From NCBI RefSeq assembly GCF_024764775.1, contig NZ_JALIGC010000028.1, forward strand, positions 31,718 through 95,717: a stretch of DNA of 64,000 nucleotides, written 5' to 3'. Made by a program: the position numbers and the translations under genes. Below are positions 1-8,566 of this stretch, piece after piece. Below the pieces are notes generated by a model. The model ran no database searches. It saw only the letters and a list, made by a program, of their open reading frames with translations, and had not been told where the DNA came from. Numbering within the stretch: position 1 is the first letter of the stretch; the number at the start of each line of letters is the position of its first letter. This DNA is from Scandinavium manionii (GTDB taxonomy: Bacteria; Pseudomonadota; Gammaproteobacteria; Enterobacterales; Enterobacteriaceae).

Positions 1-44
1 TGATTGGCGCAGGCGTTGCGTTAGTGCGTCGTCGCACCCGCTAA
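1..44 (+). CDS. wzzE: WzzE, C-terminal end only (ECA chain length regulator)
   Basis: Partial gene cut by the window edge. The frame that ends at the TAA at 42-44 reads IGAGVALVRRRTR, a hydrophobic stretch followed by an arginine-rich tail, as expected for the end of the second membrane segment and cytoplasmic tail of a Wzz-family polysaccharide co-polymerase. The identification rests mainly on position: wzzE lies directly before wecB in the enterobacterial ECA operon. WzzE sets the modal chain length of the ECA polymer made by WzyE. Confidence 0.75.
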   Translation, partial: IGAGVALVRRRTR

Positions 45-100
45 CAGCAATTCGTGGTGAGGCGGATTGCGTCGTCGCCACCTATTCAAAGAGAACTGAT

Positions 101-1231
101 GTGAAAGTATTAACCGTATTTGGCACACGTCCAGAGGCGATTAAAATGGCGCCGCTTGTCCATGCTTTGGCAAATGACCCACATTTTGAGGCCAAAGTCT
201 GCGTCACGGCTCAGCATCGGGAAATGTTGGATCAGGTGCTCAAGCTGTTTTCCATCGTTCCAGATTTCGATCTCAACGTGATGAGCCCGGGACAGGGACT
301 GACGGAAATCACCTGCCGGATTCTGCAGGGCTTAAAACCGGTACTGGAATCTTTCAAGCCTGATGTTGTACTGGTGCACGGTGATACCACCACGACCATG
401 GCCGCGAGCCTGGCCGCATTTTATCAGCGAATCCCGGTCGGGCACGTTGAGGCTGGTCTGCGCACGGGTGATCTCTATTCTCCGTGGCCGGAAGAAGCCA
501 ACCGTACTATGACGGGCCATCTGGCGATCTATCATTTCGCCCCGACAGAAAATTCGCGCCAGAATCTACTGCGCGAGAACATTTCCGACAAGGGCATCGT
601 CGTCACGGGCAATACTGTTATTGATGCGCTGTTCTGGGTGCGCGACCGCGTGTTGGCCGATGAGTCCTTACGCAGCGAGCTGGCTGGCCGTTATCCATTC
701 TTAGACAGCGACAAAAAGCTTATCCTGGTCACGGGCCATCGTCGCGAAAGCTTCGGTCAGGGATTTGAGCAGATTTGCCAGGCGTTGGCAGAAGTGGCTG
801 CTGAAAACCCGGATGTTCAGGTCGTTTATCCGGTTCATCTCAACCCGAACGTGAGCGAGCCAGTTAACCGCATTCTTGGTCATGTGGATAACGTCTTTCT
901 GATTGATCCACAGGACTACCTGCCGTTCGTCTGGCTGATGAATCGTGCATGGTTGATCCTTACTGATTCTGGAGGCATTCAGGAAGAAGCCCCATCGCTG
1001 GGGAAACCGGTGCTGGTGATGCGAGATACCACTGAGCGCCCAGAGGCCGTAGATGCCGGAACCGTTCGTCTGGTCGGCACTGATCGTCAGAACATAGTGA
1101 ATGAAGTTACGCGATTGCTGCGTGACGAGAAGGAGTATCAGGCGATGAGCCGGGCCCATAATCCTTATGGTGACGGCCAGGCCTGTAGTCGAATTTTGTC
1201 AGCACTCAAACACAATCAGGAAGCGCTATGA
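101..1231 (+). CDS. wecB: UDP-N-acetylglucosamine 2-epimerase (non-hydrolysing)
   Basis: Converts UDP-GlcNAc to UDP-ManNAc, the precursor of the second ECA sugar; cytoplasmic. The protein has 376 residues, the E. coli WecB length, and is recognisable throughout: N-terminal VFGTRPEAIKM, central GHVEAGLRTGD, LVTGHRRESFG and the C-terminal UDP-binding LTDSGGIQEEAPSLGKPVL. Translation starts at a GTG preceded by an AAAGAGA ribosome binding site. The stop overlaps the wecC start as ATGA, so the two are probably translationally coupled. Confidence 0.97.
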   Translation: MKVLTVFGTRPEAIKMAPLVHALANDPHFEAKVCVTAQHREMLDQVLKLFSIVPDFDLNVMSPGQGLTEITCRILQGLKPVLESFKPDVVLVHGDTTTTMAASLAAFYQRIPVGHVEAGLRTGDLYSPWPEEANRTMTGHLAIYHFAPTENSRQNLLRENISDKGIVVTGNTVIDALFWVRDRVLADESLRSELAGRYPFLDSDKKLILVTGHRRESFGQGFEQICQALAEVAAENPDVQVVYPVHLNPNVSEPVNRILGHVDNVFLIDPQDYLPFVWLMNRAWLILTDSGGIQEEAPSLGKPVLVMRDTTERPEAVDAGTVRLVGTDRQNIVNEVTRLLRDEKEYQAMSRAHNPYGDGQACSRILSALKHNQEAL

Positions 1232-2490
1232 GTTTTTCGACCATCTCTGTCATCGGCCTTGGCTACATCGGCCTGCCAACGGCAGCTGCATTTGCCTCAC
1301 GCAAGAAACAGGTGGTGGGTGTGGATATCAATCAGCACGCGGTAGACACTATCAACCGCGGCGAAATCCATATCGTTGAACCCGATCTCGGTCAGGTCGT
1401 CAAAGCGGCGGTCGAAGGCGGCTATCTACGCGCCAGCACGATGCCGGTTGAAGCCGATGCCTACCTGATTGCCGTGCCTACGCCGTTTAAAGGCGATCAT
1501 GAGCCTGATATGGCGTTTGTCGAAGCGGCCGCCCGCGCCATTGCGCCAGTGCTCAAGAAGGGCGCGTTGGTGATCCTCGAGTCCACCTCTCCAGTGGGCG
1601 CGACGGAACAGGTGGCCGAGTGGCTGGCAGAAATGCGTCAGGACTTGAGCTTCCCGCAGCAGACAGGCGAACAGGCTGATGTGAATGTCGCCTACTGCCC
1701 GGAGCGCGTGCTACCAGGCCAGGTGATGGTTGAACTGATTAAAAACGATCGCGTGATCGGCGGCATGACGCCGGTATGCTCCGCGCGCGCCAGCGAACTC
1801 TACAATATTTTCCTTGAAGGGGAATGTGTCGTAACCAACGCCCGTACCGCAGAAATGTGCAAACTGACGGAAAACAGCTTCCGCGACGTGAATATCGCGT
1901 TTGCCAACGAACTGTCGCTGATTTGTGCCGATCAGGGGATCAACGTCTGGGAACTGATTCGCCTCGCGAATCGTCATCCGCGCGTTAACATTCTCCAGCC
2001 TGGACCGGGCGTGGGCGGACACTGCATCGCCGTTGACCCATGGTTCATCGTGGCGCAGAACCCGCAGCATGCGAGATTGATTCGCACCGCGCGTGAAGTG
2101 AACGACCATAAACCGCATTGGGTAATGAATCAGGTGAAAGCCATGGTCGCCGATTGCCTGGCCGCCAGCGATAAGCGTGCCAGTGACGTCAAAATTGCCT
2201 GTTTCGGGCTGGCATTCAAACCGAATATCGACGATCTGCGTGAAAGCCCGGCGATGGAAATCGCGACGCTGATTGCTGACTGGCACAGCGGTGAAATGCT
2301 GGTGGTCGAGCCCAACGTTCATCAACTGCCGAAAAAACTTACCGATAAAGCGACGCTAGTTTCTCTGGATGACGCTCTGAATGATGCCGACGTGCTGGTG
2401 ATGCTGGTTGATCACAAGCAGTTCAAAGCCGTAGACGGCGACAGCCTCAAGCAGGCGTTTGTGGTGGACACCAAAGGAGTATGGCGTTGA
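1228..2490 (+). CDS. wecC: UDP-N-acetyl-D-mannosamine dehydrogenase
   Basis: Oxidises UDP-ManNAc with two NAD+ to UDP-ManNAcA, the second sugar of the ECA repeat unit. The 420 residues match the family length. Visible features are an N-terminal Rossmann motif (VIGLGYIGLPTAAAF), the central segment ending in GPGVGGHCIAVDPWF with the catalytic cysteine, and the C-terminal FGLAFKPNIDDLRESPA typical of UDP-glucose/GDP-mannose dehydrogenases. The start overlaps wecB by four bases and the stop overlaps the TTG start of rffG. Confidence 0.97.
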   Translation: MSFSTISVIGLGYIGLPTAAAFASRKKQVVGVDINQHAVDTINRGEIHIVEPDLGQVVKAAVEGGYLRASTMPVEADAYLIAVPTPFKGDHEPDMAFVEAAARAIAPVLKKGALVILESTSPVGATEQVAEWLAEMRQDLSFPQQTGEQADVNVAYCPERVLPGQVMVELIKNDRVIGGMTPVCSARASELYNIFLEGECVVTNARTAEMCKLTENSFRDVNIAFANELSLICADQGINVWELIRLANRHPRVNILQPGPGVGGHCIAVDPWFIVAQNPQHARLIRTAREVNDHKPHWVMNQVKAMVADCLAASDKRASDVKIACFGLAFKPNIDDLRESPAMEIATLIADWHSGEMLVVEPNVHQLPKKLTDKATLVSLDDALNDADVLVMLVDHKQFKAVDGDSLKQAFVVDTKGVWR

Positions 2491-3554
2491 AAAAGATTCT
2501 GGTGACCGGCGGCGCGGGTTTTATTGGCTCCGCCGTGGCGCGTTACATCATCAGTGAAACCACCGACAGCGTTGTCGTGGTTGATAAGCTGACCTACGCC
2601 GGAAATCTTGCCTCGCTTGCCCCTGTTTCACAAAGCGATCGTTTCGCCTTTGAGCAGGTCGATATCTGTGACCGTCAGGGGCTGGACGCTGTTTTTGCCC
2701 GTCATCAGCCCGACATGGTCATGCACCTGGCGGCAGAAAGTCATGTCGATCGTTCCATTGACGGTCCTGCGGCGTTCATCGAAACCAACATTCTTGGCAC
2801 CTATACCCTATTAGAAGCGGCGCGCGGCTGGTGGAATACCCTGGCAGACGATAAAAAATCGGCGTTCCGTTTCCATCATATCTCCACCGATGAAGTGTAT
2901 GGCGACCTGCATGGCAGCGATGATTTCTTCACCGAAACCACGTCGTATGCGCCAAGCAGCCCTTATTCAGCGTCAAAAGCAGGCAGCGATCATCTGGTGC
3001 GGGCATGGCTGCGAACGTATGGTCTGCCAACGCTGGTCACCAACTGCTCGAATAACTACGGGCCGTATCACTTCCCGGAAAAGCTTATCCCGCTGACGAT
3101 TTTGAATGCTCTGGCGGGCAAGGCGCTGCCGGTTTATGGCAATGGACAGCAGGTGCGCGATTGGCTTTATGTGGAAGATCACGCTCGCGCGCTTTACCGC
3201 GTGGTGACTACCGGTGTCGTGGGCGAGACTTACAATATCGGTGGCCATAACGAACGTCAGAATATTGATGTGGTTCGCACCGTCTGTGCACTGCTTGAAG
3301 AGCTGGTACCGCAAAAGCCTGAAGGCGTCGCCAGGTATCAGGATTTGATCACCTACGTAACCGACAGACCCGGGCATGACGTGCGTTACGCCATCGATGC
3401 GGCAAAAATTGAACGTGAACTGGGCTGGACGCCGGAAGAAACATTTGAAACCGGAATGCGCAAAACGGTCCAATGGTACCTTGCGAATCAGGCCTGGTGG
3501 CAACAGGTTCTGGATGGCAGTTATCAGGGCGAACGTCTCGGCCTGAAAGGCTAA
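2487..3554 (+). CDS. rffG: dTDP-glucose 4,6-dehydratase (ECA pathway)
   Basis: Makes dTDP-4-keto-6-deoxyglucose on the route to dTDP-Fuc4NAc. It is a short-chain dehydrogenase/reductase-type protein with the NAD-binding GGAGFIGSAVARYI at the N terminus, a catalytic STDEVYGDL segment, and the YSASKAGSDH motif with the active-site Tyr and Lys. I chose the TTG at 2487 over the ATG at 2481 because the AAAGGAG at 2473-2479 lies only one base before the ATG but seven before the TTG. The TTG also gives 355 residues beginning MKKILVTGG, as in E. coli. It overlaps the wecC stop codon. Confidence 0.95.
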   Translation: MKKILVTGGAGFIGSAVARYIISETTDSVVVVDKLTYAGNLASLAPVSQSDRFAFEQVDICDRQGLDAVFARHQPDMVMHLAAESHVDRSIDGPAAFIETNILGTYTLLEAARGWWNTLADDKKSAFRFHHISTDEVYGDLHGSDDFFTETTSYAPSSPYSASKAGSDHLVRAWLRTYGLPTLVTNCSNNYGPYHFPEKLIPLTILNALAGKALPVYGNGQQVRDWLYVEDHARALYRVVTTGVVGETYNIGGHNERQNIDVVRTVCALLEELVPQKPEGVARYQDLITYVTDRPGHDVRYAIDAAKIERELGWTPEETFETGMRKTVQWYLANQAWWQQVLDGSYQGERLGLKG

Positions 3555-3571
3555 CTCTCCCGGGAGGACAT

Positions 3572-4453
3572 ATGAAAGGCATTATTCTGGCCGGCGGTTC
3601 TGGCACCCGATTGCATCCTATCACCCGCGGTGTTTCCAAACAGCTGCTGCCCATTTACGACAAACCGATGATCTACTACCCCCTGTCAGTGCTCATGCTG
3701 GCGGGGATCCGTGAGATTCTGATCATCACCACACCTGAAGATATAAGCTACTTCCAGCGTCTGTTGGGTGATGGGTCTGAATTTGGTATCGAGCTGCGTT
3801 ATGCCGAGCAGCCAAGTCCTGATGGTCTGGCGCAGGCGTTTATCATCGGTGAAACGTTCCTGAACGGGGAACCTTCGTGCCTGGTGCTGGGCGATAACAT
3901 CTTCTTCGGCCAGGGCTTCAGCCCGAAATTGCGTAGCGTTGCCGCGCGTACCGAAGGCGCAACCGTCTTTGGCTATCAGGTGATGGATCCTGAACGTTTC
4001 GGCGTGGTTGCATTCGACGACAATTTCCGCGCAATCTCGCTGGAGGAAAAGCCCAAAGAGCCAAAGTCTAACTGGGCGGTCACCGGCCTCTATTTCTATG
4101 ACCACAACGTGGTGGAGTACGCCAAACGCGTGAAACCTTCAGAGCGCGGTGAGCTGGAAATCACCTCCATTAACCAGATGTATCTCGATGACGGTAAGCT
4201 AACCGTGGAGCTTCTCGGACGCGGATTTGCGTGGCTGGATACAGGCACACATGACAGCCTGATTGAGGCCAGCATGTTCGTGCAGACGGTCGAAAAACGT
4301 CAGGGATTCAAAATTGCCTGCCTGGAAGAGATTGCCTGGCGCAACGGCTGGCTTGATGATGACGGCGTAAAACGTGCGGCCAATCAGTTAGCCAAAACCG
4401 GCTACGGCCAGTATCTGTTGGAGTTGCTTCGTGCCCGTCCGCGCCAGTATTGA
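3572..4453 (+). CDS. rffH: glucose-1-phosphate thymidylyltransferase (ECA pathway)
   Basis: Forms dTDP-glucose from dTTP and glucose-1-phosphate, the first step toward dTDP-Fuc4NAc. The N terminus MKGIILAGGSGTRLHPIT is the nucleotidyltransferase signature, followed by KQLLPIYDKPMIYYPLS and LGDNIFFG (metal-binding Asp). Length is 293 residues, as in E. coli. The start is the ATG at 3572 behind a strong GGGAGG; the open frame extends upstream but has no second plausible site. Its last 23 bases overlap wecD. RmlA of O-antigen loci is a close paralogue; the operon context decides for RffH. Confidence 0.96.
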   Translation: MKGIILAGGSGTRLHPITRGVSKQLLPIYDKPMIYYPLSVLMLAGIREILIITTPEDISYFQRLLGDGSEFGIELRYAEQPSPDGLAQAFIIGETFLNGEPSCLVLGDNIFFGQGFSPKLRSVAARTEGATVFGYQVMDPERFGVVAFDDNFRAISLEEKPKEPKSNWAVTGLYFYDHNVVEYAKRVKPSERGELEITSINQMYLDDGKLTVELLGRGFAWLDTGTHDSLIEASMFVQTVEKRQGFKIACLEEIAWRNGWLDDDGVKRAANQLAKTGYGQYLLELLRARPRQY

Positions 4454-5105
4454 TCCCCTTCACTGGGAAACGCAGTTTTTTGGTATCAGCAGTGCGATTG
4501 TTCGCATGGCTGATGATACGCCGGAACTTCACGCCGAAGAACTGGCGAACTGGTCACGCGTGCAGGCGAAAATCCCGGCGCAGCGCACCGACTGGCTCGA
4601 CGCGTTGCAAGCGCTCGGTTTTCAGCTGGTGGAAGGGGAAATTGATTTCCGGCTAACGGTGACGGATAGCGTTGACCCGCAGGCTGAGATTGCTACCGAA
4701 GAAGACATTCCCCGGCTACGAGAGCTAGCCGCACAGGCGTTTGCGCAGAGCCGCTTTCGCGCGCCCTGGTACGCCGCCGATGCCAGTGGCCGTTTTTACG
4801 CGCAGTGGATTGAAAATGCAGTGCGCGGCACGTTCGATCATCAATGCCTGGTTTTCCGCGATGAGAACGCGGCTATCCGCGCCTTTGTTACTTTGCGTCA
4901 ACTGAATGACAGCGAGGCCCGGATTGGGCTGCTGGCAGGGCGTGGTGCGGGTGACATTCTCATGCAGGCTGCTGTGCATTGGGCGCATGCGCGCCAACTG
5001 AATACGCTGCGGGTAGCGACCCAAATGGGCAATACCGCGGCACTTAAACGTTACACTCAAAGCGGTGCTGTCCCCGAAAGTACCGCCTATTGGCTATACA
5101 GGTGA
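4431..5105 (+). CDS. wecD: dTDP-fucosamine acetyltransferase
   Basis: Transfers acetyl from acetyl-CoA to dTDP-Fuc4N to give dTDP-Fuc4NAc, the donor for the third ECA sugar. It is a GNAT-fold enzyme of 224 residues, the E. coli length. Recognisable blocks are FRAPWYAADASGRFYAQW, NAVRGTFDHQCL, and the acetyl-CoA-binding IGLLAGRGAGDILM. It starts with GTG inside the end of rffH (23-base overlap), which suggests translational coupling, and is followed four bases later by wecE. Confidence 0.96.
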   Translation: MPVRASIDPLHWETQFFGISSAIVRMADDTPELHAEELANWSRVQAKIPAQRTDWLDALQALGFQLVEGEIDFRLTVTDSVDPQAEIATEEDIPRLRELAAQAFAQSRFRAPWYAADASGRFYAQWIENAVRGTFDHQCLVFRDENAAIRAFVTLRQLNDSEARIGLLAGRGAGDILMQAAVHWAHARQLNTLRVATQMGNTAALKRYTQSGAVPESTAYWLYR

Positions 5106-5109
5106 CACG

Positions 5110-6240
5110 ATGATTCCTTTTAACGCACCGCCGGTTGTAGGTACTGAACTTGATTACATGCAGTCGGCCATGGGCAGCGGCAAACTGTGCGGCGACGGCG
5201 GTTTCACCCGTCGCTGTCAGCAGTGGATGGAGCAGCGTTTCGGCAGTGCCAAAGTGCTGTTAACCCCATCCTGCACCGCGTCGCTGGAAATGGCGGCCCT
5301 GCTGCTGGATATCCAGCCCGGCGATGAAGTCATCATGCCGAGTTACACTTTTGTGTCCACGGCTAACGCCTTTGTGCTGCGTGGCGCAAAAATCATCTTT
5401 GTCGACGTGCGCCGCGACACCATGAACATTGACGAAACGCTGATTGAAGCGGCGATCACCGAGAAAACCCGCGTCATCGTGCCGGTGCATTATGCGGGCG
5501 TAGCCTGTGAAATGGACACCATCATGGCGCTCGCCAAAAAGCATAACCTGTTCGTGGTGGAAGATGCCGCCCAGGGTGTGATGTCGACTTACAAAGGCCG
5601 TGCGCTGGGCACCATCGGGCATATCGGTTGCTTTAGCTTCCATGAAACCAAAAACTACACCGCCGGTGGTGAAGGCGGCGCGACGCTGATTAACGATCCT
5701 AAACTGATTGAGCGTGCCGAAGTCATTCGCGAGAAAGGCACCAATCGCAGTCAGTTCTTCCGCGGGCAGGTCGACAAATACACCTGGCGCGATATCGGTT
5801 CAAGTTACCTGATGGCCGATTTGCAGGCGGCGTATCTGTGGGCGCAACTGGAAGCGGCAGATCGTATTAACCAGCAGCGTCTTAGCCTGTGGCAAACCTA
5901 TCACGATGCGCTGAAACCGCTGGCGGACGCCGGCCGTATTGAGCTGCCGACGATCCCAGCCGACTGCGTGCATAACGCACACATGTTTTACATCAAGCTG
6001 CGTGACGAAGCCGATCGCGGCAAGCTGATTGCCTGGCTGAAAGAGGCCGAGATCCTGGCGGTGTTCCACTATATTCCGCTGCACTCGTCGCCTGCGGGTG
6101 AAGCCTTTGGCGAGTTCCACGGCGAAGATCGCTACACCACGCAGGAAAGTGAGCGTTTGCTACGTCTGCCGCTGTTCTACAATCTGGCGGCGGTGAATCA
6201 GCGCACGGTGATTAACTCTCTGCTTAGCTTCTTCGCCTGA
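5110..6240 (+). CDS. wecE: dTDP-4-amino-4,6-dideoxygalactose transaminase
   Basis: PLP-dependent sugar aminotransferase (DegT/DnrJ/EryC1 family) that aminates dTDP-4-keto-6-deoxyglucose to dTDP-Fuc4N for ECA. The protein has 376 residues. PLP-site features are VVEDAAQGVMSTYKG (Asp) and the FSFHETKNYTAGGEGG segment, whose lysine forms the Schiff base. The ATG at 5110 gives the E. coli length and N terminus (MIPFNAPPVVGTE); the open frame extends 15 codons further upstream into wecD without a better site. The stop overlaps wzxE as TGATG. Confidence 0.97.
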   Translation: MIPFNAPPVVGTELDYMQSAMGSGKLCGDGGFTRRCQQWMEQRFGSAKVLLTPSCTASLEMAALLLDIQPGDEVIMPSYTFVSTANAFVLRGAKIIFVDVRRDTMNIDETLIEAAITEKTRVIVPVHYAGVACEMDTIMALAKKHNLFVVEDAAQGVMSTYKGRALGTIGHIGCFSFHETKNYTAGGEGGATLINDPKLIERAEVIREKGTNRSQFFRGQVDKYTWRDIGSSYLMADLQAAYLWAQLEAADRINQQRLSLWQTYHDALKPLADAGRIELPTIPADCVHNAHMFYIKLRDEADRGKLIAWLKEAEILAVFHYIPLHSSPAGEAFGEFHGEDRYTTQESERLLRLPLFYNLAAVNQRTVINSLLSFFA

Positions 6241-7490
6241 TGTCGCTGGCAAAAGCATCTGTCTGGACTGCGGCCAGCACGCTGGTCAAAATTGGTGCGG
6301 GTCTGCTGGTGGTCAAACTGTTGGCAGTGACCTATGGCCCGTCTGGTGTCGGTCTGGCGGGTAACTTCCGTCAATTGGTGACGGTGCTCGGCGTGCTCGC
6401 TGGAGCGGGGATTTTCAACGGCGTCACTAAGTATGTCGCACAGTATCACGATGACCCCGACCACCTGCGCAAAGTGGTCGGCACCTCGTCAGCGATGGTG
6501 CTGGGTTTCTCCACGTTGTTGGCCATCATCTTTGTTGTTGCCGCTGCGCCCATCAGCCAGGGGCTGTTCGGGCATACCCATTATCAAGGGTTAGTGCGGC
6601 TGGTGGCGCTGGTCCAGATGGGAATTGCGTGGGCCAACCTGCTGCTGGCGCTGCTCAAAGGTTTTCGCGATGCATCCGGAAACGCACTGGCTCTCATTGC
6701 CGGTAGCTTAATTGGTGTAGCAGCGTATTTTCTTAGCTGGCATTTCGGCGGCTATGAAGGCGCGTTGTTGGGTATCGCCTTAGTCCCTGCGCTGGTCGTA
6801 CTGCCAGCCGCAGTGATGATGGCGAAGCGCAGATCGATTCCGTTTGCCTGGCTGAAACCACGGTGGGATGCGTTTTATGCCGGACAGTTGGGCAAATTTA
6901 CGGTAATGGCGTTGATCACATCGGTGACGCTGCCGGTGGCATATGTGATGATGCGAAACCTGCTGGCTGCGCATTACAGCTGGGATGAAGTGGGGATCTG
7001 GCAGGGCGTCAGCAGCATTTCCGACGCCTACCTGCAGTTTATTACCGCCTCATTCAGCGTCTATTTGCTACCAACGCTATCGCGGCTGAGCGAGAAATCA
7101 GACATCACGCGCGAAATCGCGAAATCGCTGAAGTTCGTACTACCGGCGGTAGCCGCGGCAAGTTTCACCGTCTGGCTGCTGCGTGATTTTGCTATTTGGC
7201 TGCTGTTTTCTGCGAAGTTTACTGCAATGCGCGATCTCTTCGCGTGGCAGCTAGTCGGCGATGTGCTGAAAGTGGGCGCTTATGTGTACGGCTACCTGGT
7301 GATTGCCAAAGCGTCGCTGCGGTTCTACGTACTGACGGAAATTAGCCAGTTCACGTTGCTGACCGCATTCTCGCATTGGCTGATCCCCGCGCACGGCGCG
7401 CTTGGCGCGGCGCAAGCCTATATGGCGACCTATATCGTTTATTTTGCGCTGTGCACCAGCGTATTTTTAATTTGGCGTAAACGGGCATGA
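6240..7490 (+). CDS. wzxE: ECA lipid III flippase
   Basis: Flips the undecaprenyl-pyrophosphate-linked ECA trisaccharide across the inner membrane. It is a polytopic protein of 416 residues (E. coli length) with many hydrophobic segments spread evenly, as in the MOP/PST exporter family. It starts at the ATG overlapping the wecE stop and ends in an ATGA overlap with wecF, so it sits in the same translationally linked chain. Position between wecE and wecF fixes the assignment among Wzx-type flippases. Confidence 0.95.
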   Translation: MSLAKASVWTAASTLVKIGAGLLVVKLLAVTYGPSGVGLAGNFRQLVTVLGVLAGAGIFNGVTKYVAQYHDDPDHLRKVVGTSSAMVLGFSTLLAIIFVVAAAPISQGLFGHTHYQGLVRLVALVQMGIAWANLLLALLKGFRDASGNALALIAGSLIGVAAYFLSWHFGGYEGALLGIALVPALVVLPAAVMMAKRRSIPFAWLKPRWDAFYAGQLGKFTVMALITSVTLPVAYVMMRNLLAAHYSWDEVGIWQGVSSISDAYLQFITASFSVYLLPTLSRLSEKSDITREIAKSLKFVLPAVAAASFTVWLLRDFAIWLLFSAKFTAMRDLFAWQLVGDVLKVGAYVYGYLVIAKASLRFYVLTEISQFTLLTAFSHWLIPAHGALGAAQAYMATYIVYFALCTSVFLIWRKRA

Positions 7491-8566
7491 CTGTACTGAT
7501 ACACGTACTGGGATCGGATATCCCGCACCATAATCAAACCGTTCTGCGGTTTTTCAGTGAAGAACTGGCGGACGGCTGCGAGCACGCCCGTGAATTTATG
7601 GTGGTGGGCAATGAAAGCGCGCTACAAGCCGCAGGCCCGAATCTCTCGCTGCGTTTTTATGCTGACAAGAAAGCGTTGGCTACCGCGGTTGTCGAGAAAG
7701 CGAAGGCCGACCGCACGCAGCGGTTTTTCTTCCACGGACAGTTCAACACCGGCCTTTGGCTGGCGCTGTTGTCCGGCGGTATCAAGCCCGCGCAGTTTAA
7801 CTGGCATATCTGGGGCGCTGACCTGTATGAGGTCTCCCGGGGCCTGAAATTCCGTCTCTTTTATCCGCTTCGCCGCATGGCGCAGGGGCGTGTGGGCTGT
7901 GTCTTCGCCACGCGTGGCGATTTGAATACCTTCGCGAAAGCACATCCGCGGGTACAAGGTGAGTTGTTGTATTTCCCGACGCGCATGGACTCGTCGTTGA
8001 ACGACATGGAAACTGAGCGTCACGAAGCGCAAACGCTGACGATACTTGTCGGCAACTCCGGCGATCGCAGCAACGATCACGTCGCGGCGCTGAAGGCTAT
8101 TCATCAGCAGTTTGGTGACACCGTTAATGTGGTGGTGCCGATGGGCTACCCGGCCAATAACGACGAATACATTCGCGAAGTGCGCGCGGCAGGCGAAGCG
8201 CTATTCAGCGCGGAACATCTGCAGATCCTCGGCGAAAAGCTGGCATTTGACGATTATCTGGGCTTGCTTCGCCGCTGCGACCTGGGCTACTTCCTGTTCC
8301 CACGCCAGCAGGGGATTGGCACGCTATGTTTGCTGATTCAGGCAGGGATTCCGTGTGTGCTGAACCGGGAGAATCCGTTCTGGGAAGATATGGCCGAACA
8401 GCACATTCCGGTGCTGTTCACCACCGATACGCTGGACGTCGCCGTGGTGCGTGAAGCGCAACGACAACTGGCGAGTGTCGATAAAACACAGATAGCGTTT
8501 TTCCGTCCAAACTATCTGGAACCGTGGCATCGCGCGCTGCAGATTGCAGCAGGAGAGGCGCAATGA
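7487..8566 (+). CDS. wecF: TDP-Fuc4NAc:lipid II Fuc4NAc transferase
   Basis: Adds Fuc4NAc to lipid II (GlcNAc-ManNAcA on undecaprenyl pyrophosphate) to complete the ECA trisaccharide, at the cytoplasmic face of the inner membrane. The protein has 359 residues, the E. coli length, with family blocks such as FNWHIWGADLYE, FATRGDLNTF and GNSGDRSNDHV. The start overlaps wzxE (ATGA) and the stop overlaps wzyE (ATGA). Confidence 0.95.
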   Translation: MTVLIHVLGSDIPHHNQTVLRFFSEELADGCEHAREFMVVGNESALQAAGPNLSLRFYADKKALATAVVEKAKADRTQRFFFHGQFNTGLWLALLSGGIKPAQFNWHIWGADLYEVSRGLKFRLFYPLRRMAQGRVGCVFATRGDLNTFAKAHPRVQGELLYFPTRMDSSLNDMETERHEAQTLTILVGNSGDRSNDHVAALKAIHQQFGDTVNVVVPMGYPANNDEYIREVRAAGEALFSAEHLQILGEKLAFDDYLGLLRRCDLGYFLFPRQQGIGTLCLLIQAGIPCVLNRENPFWEDMAEQHIPVLFTTDTLDVAVVREAQRQLASVDKTQIAFFRPNYLEPWHRALQIAAGEAQ

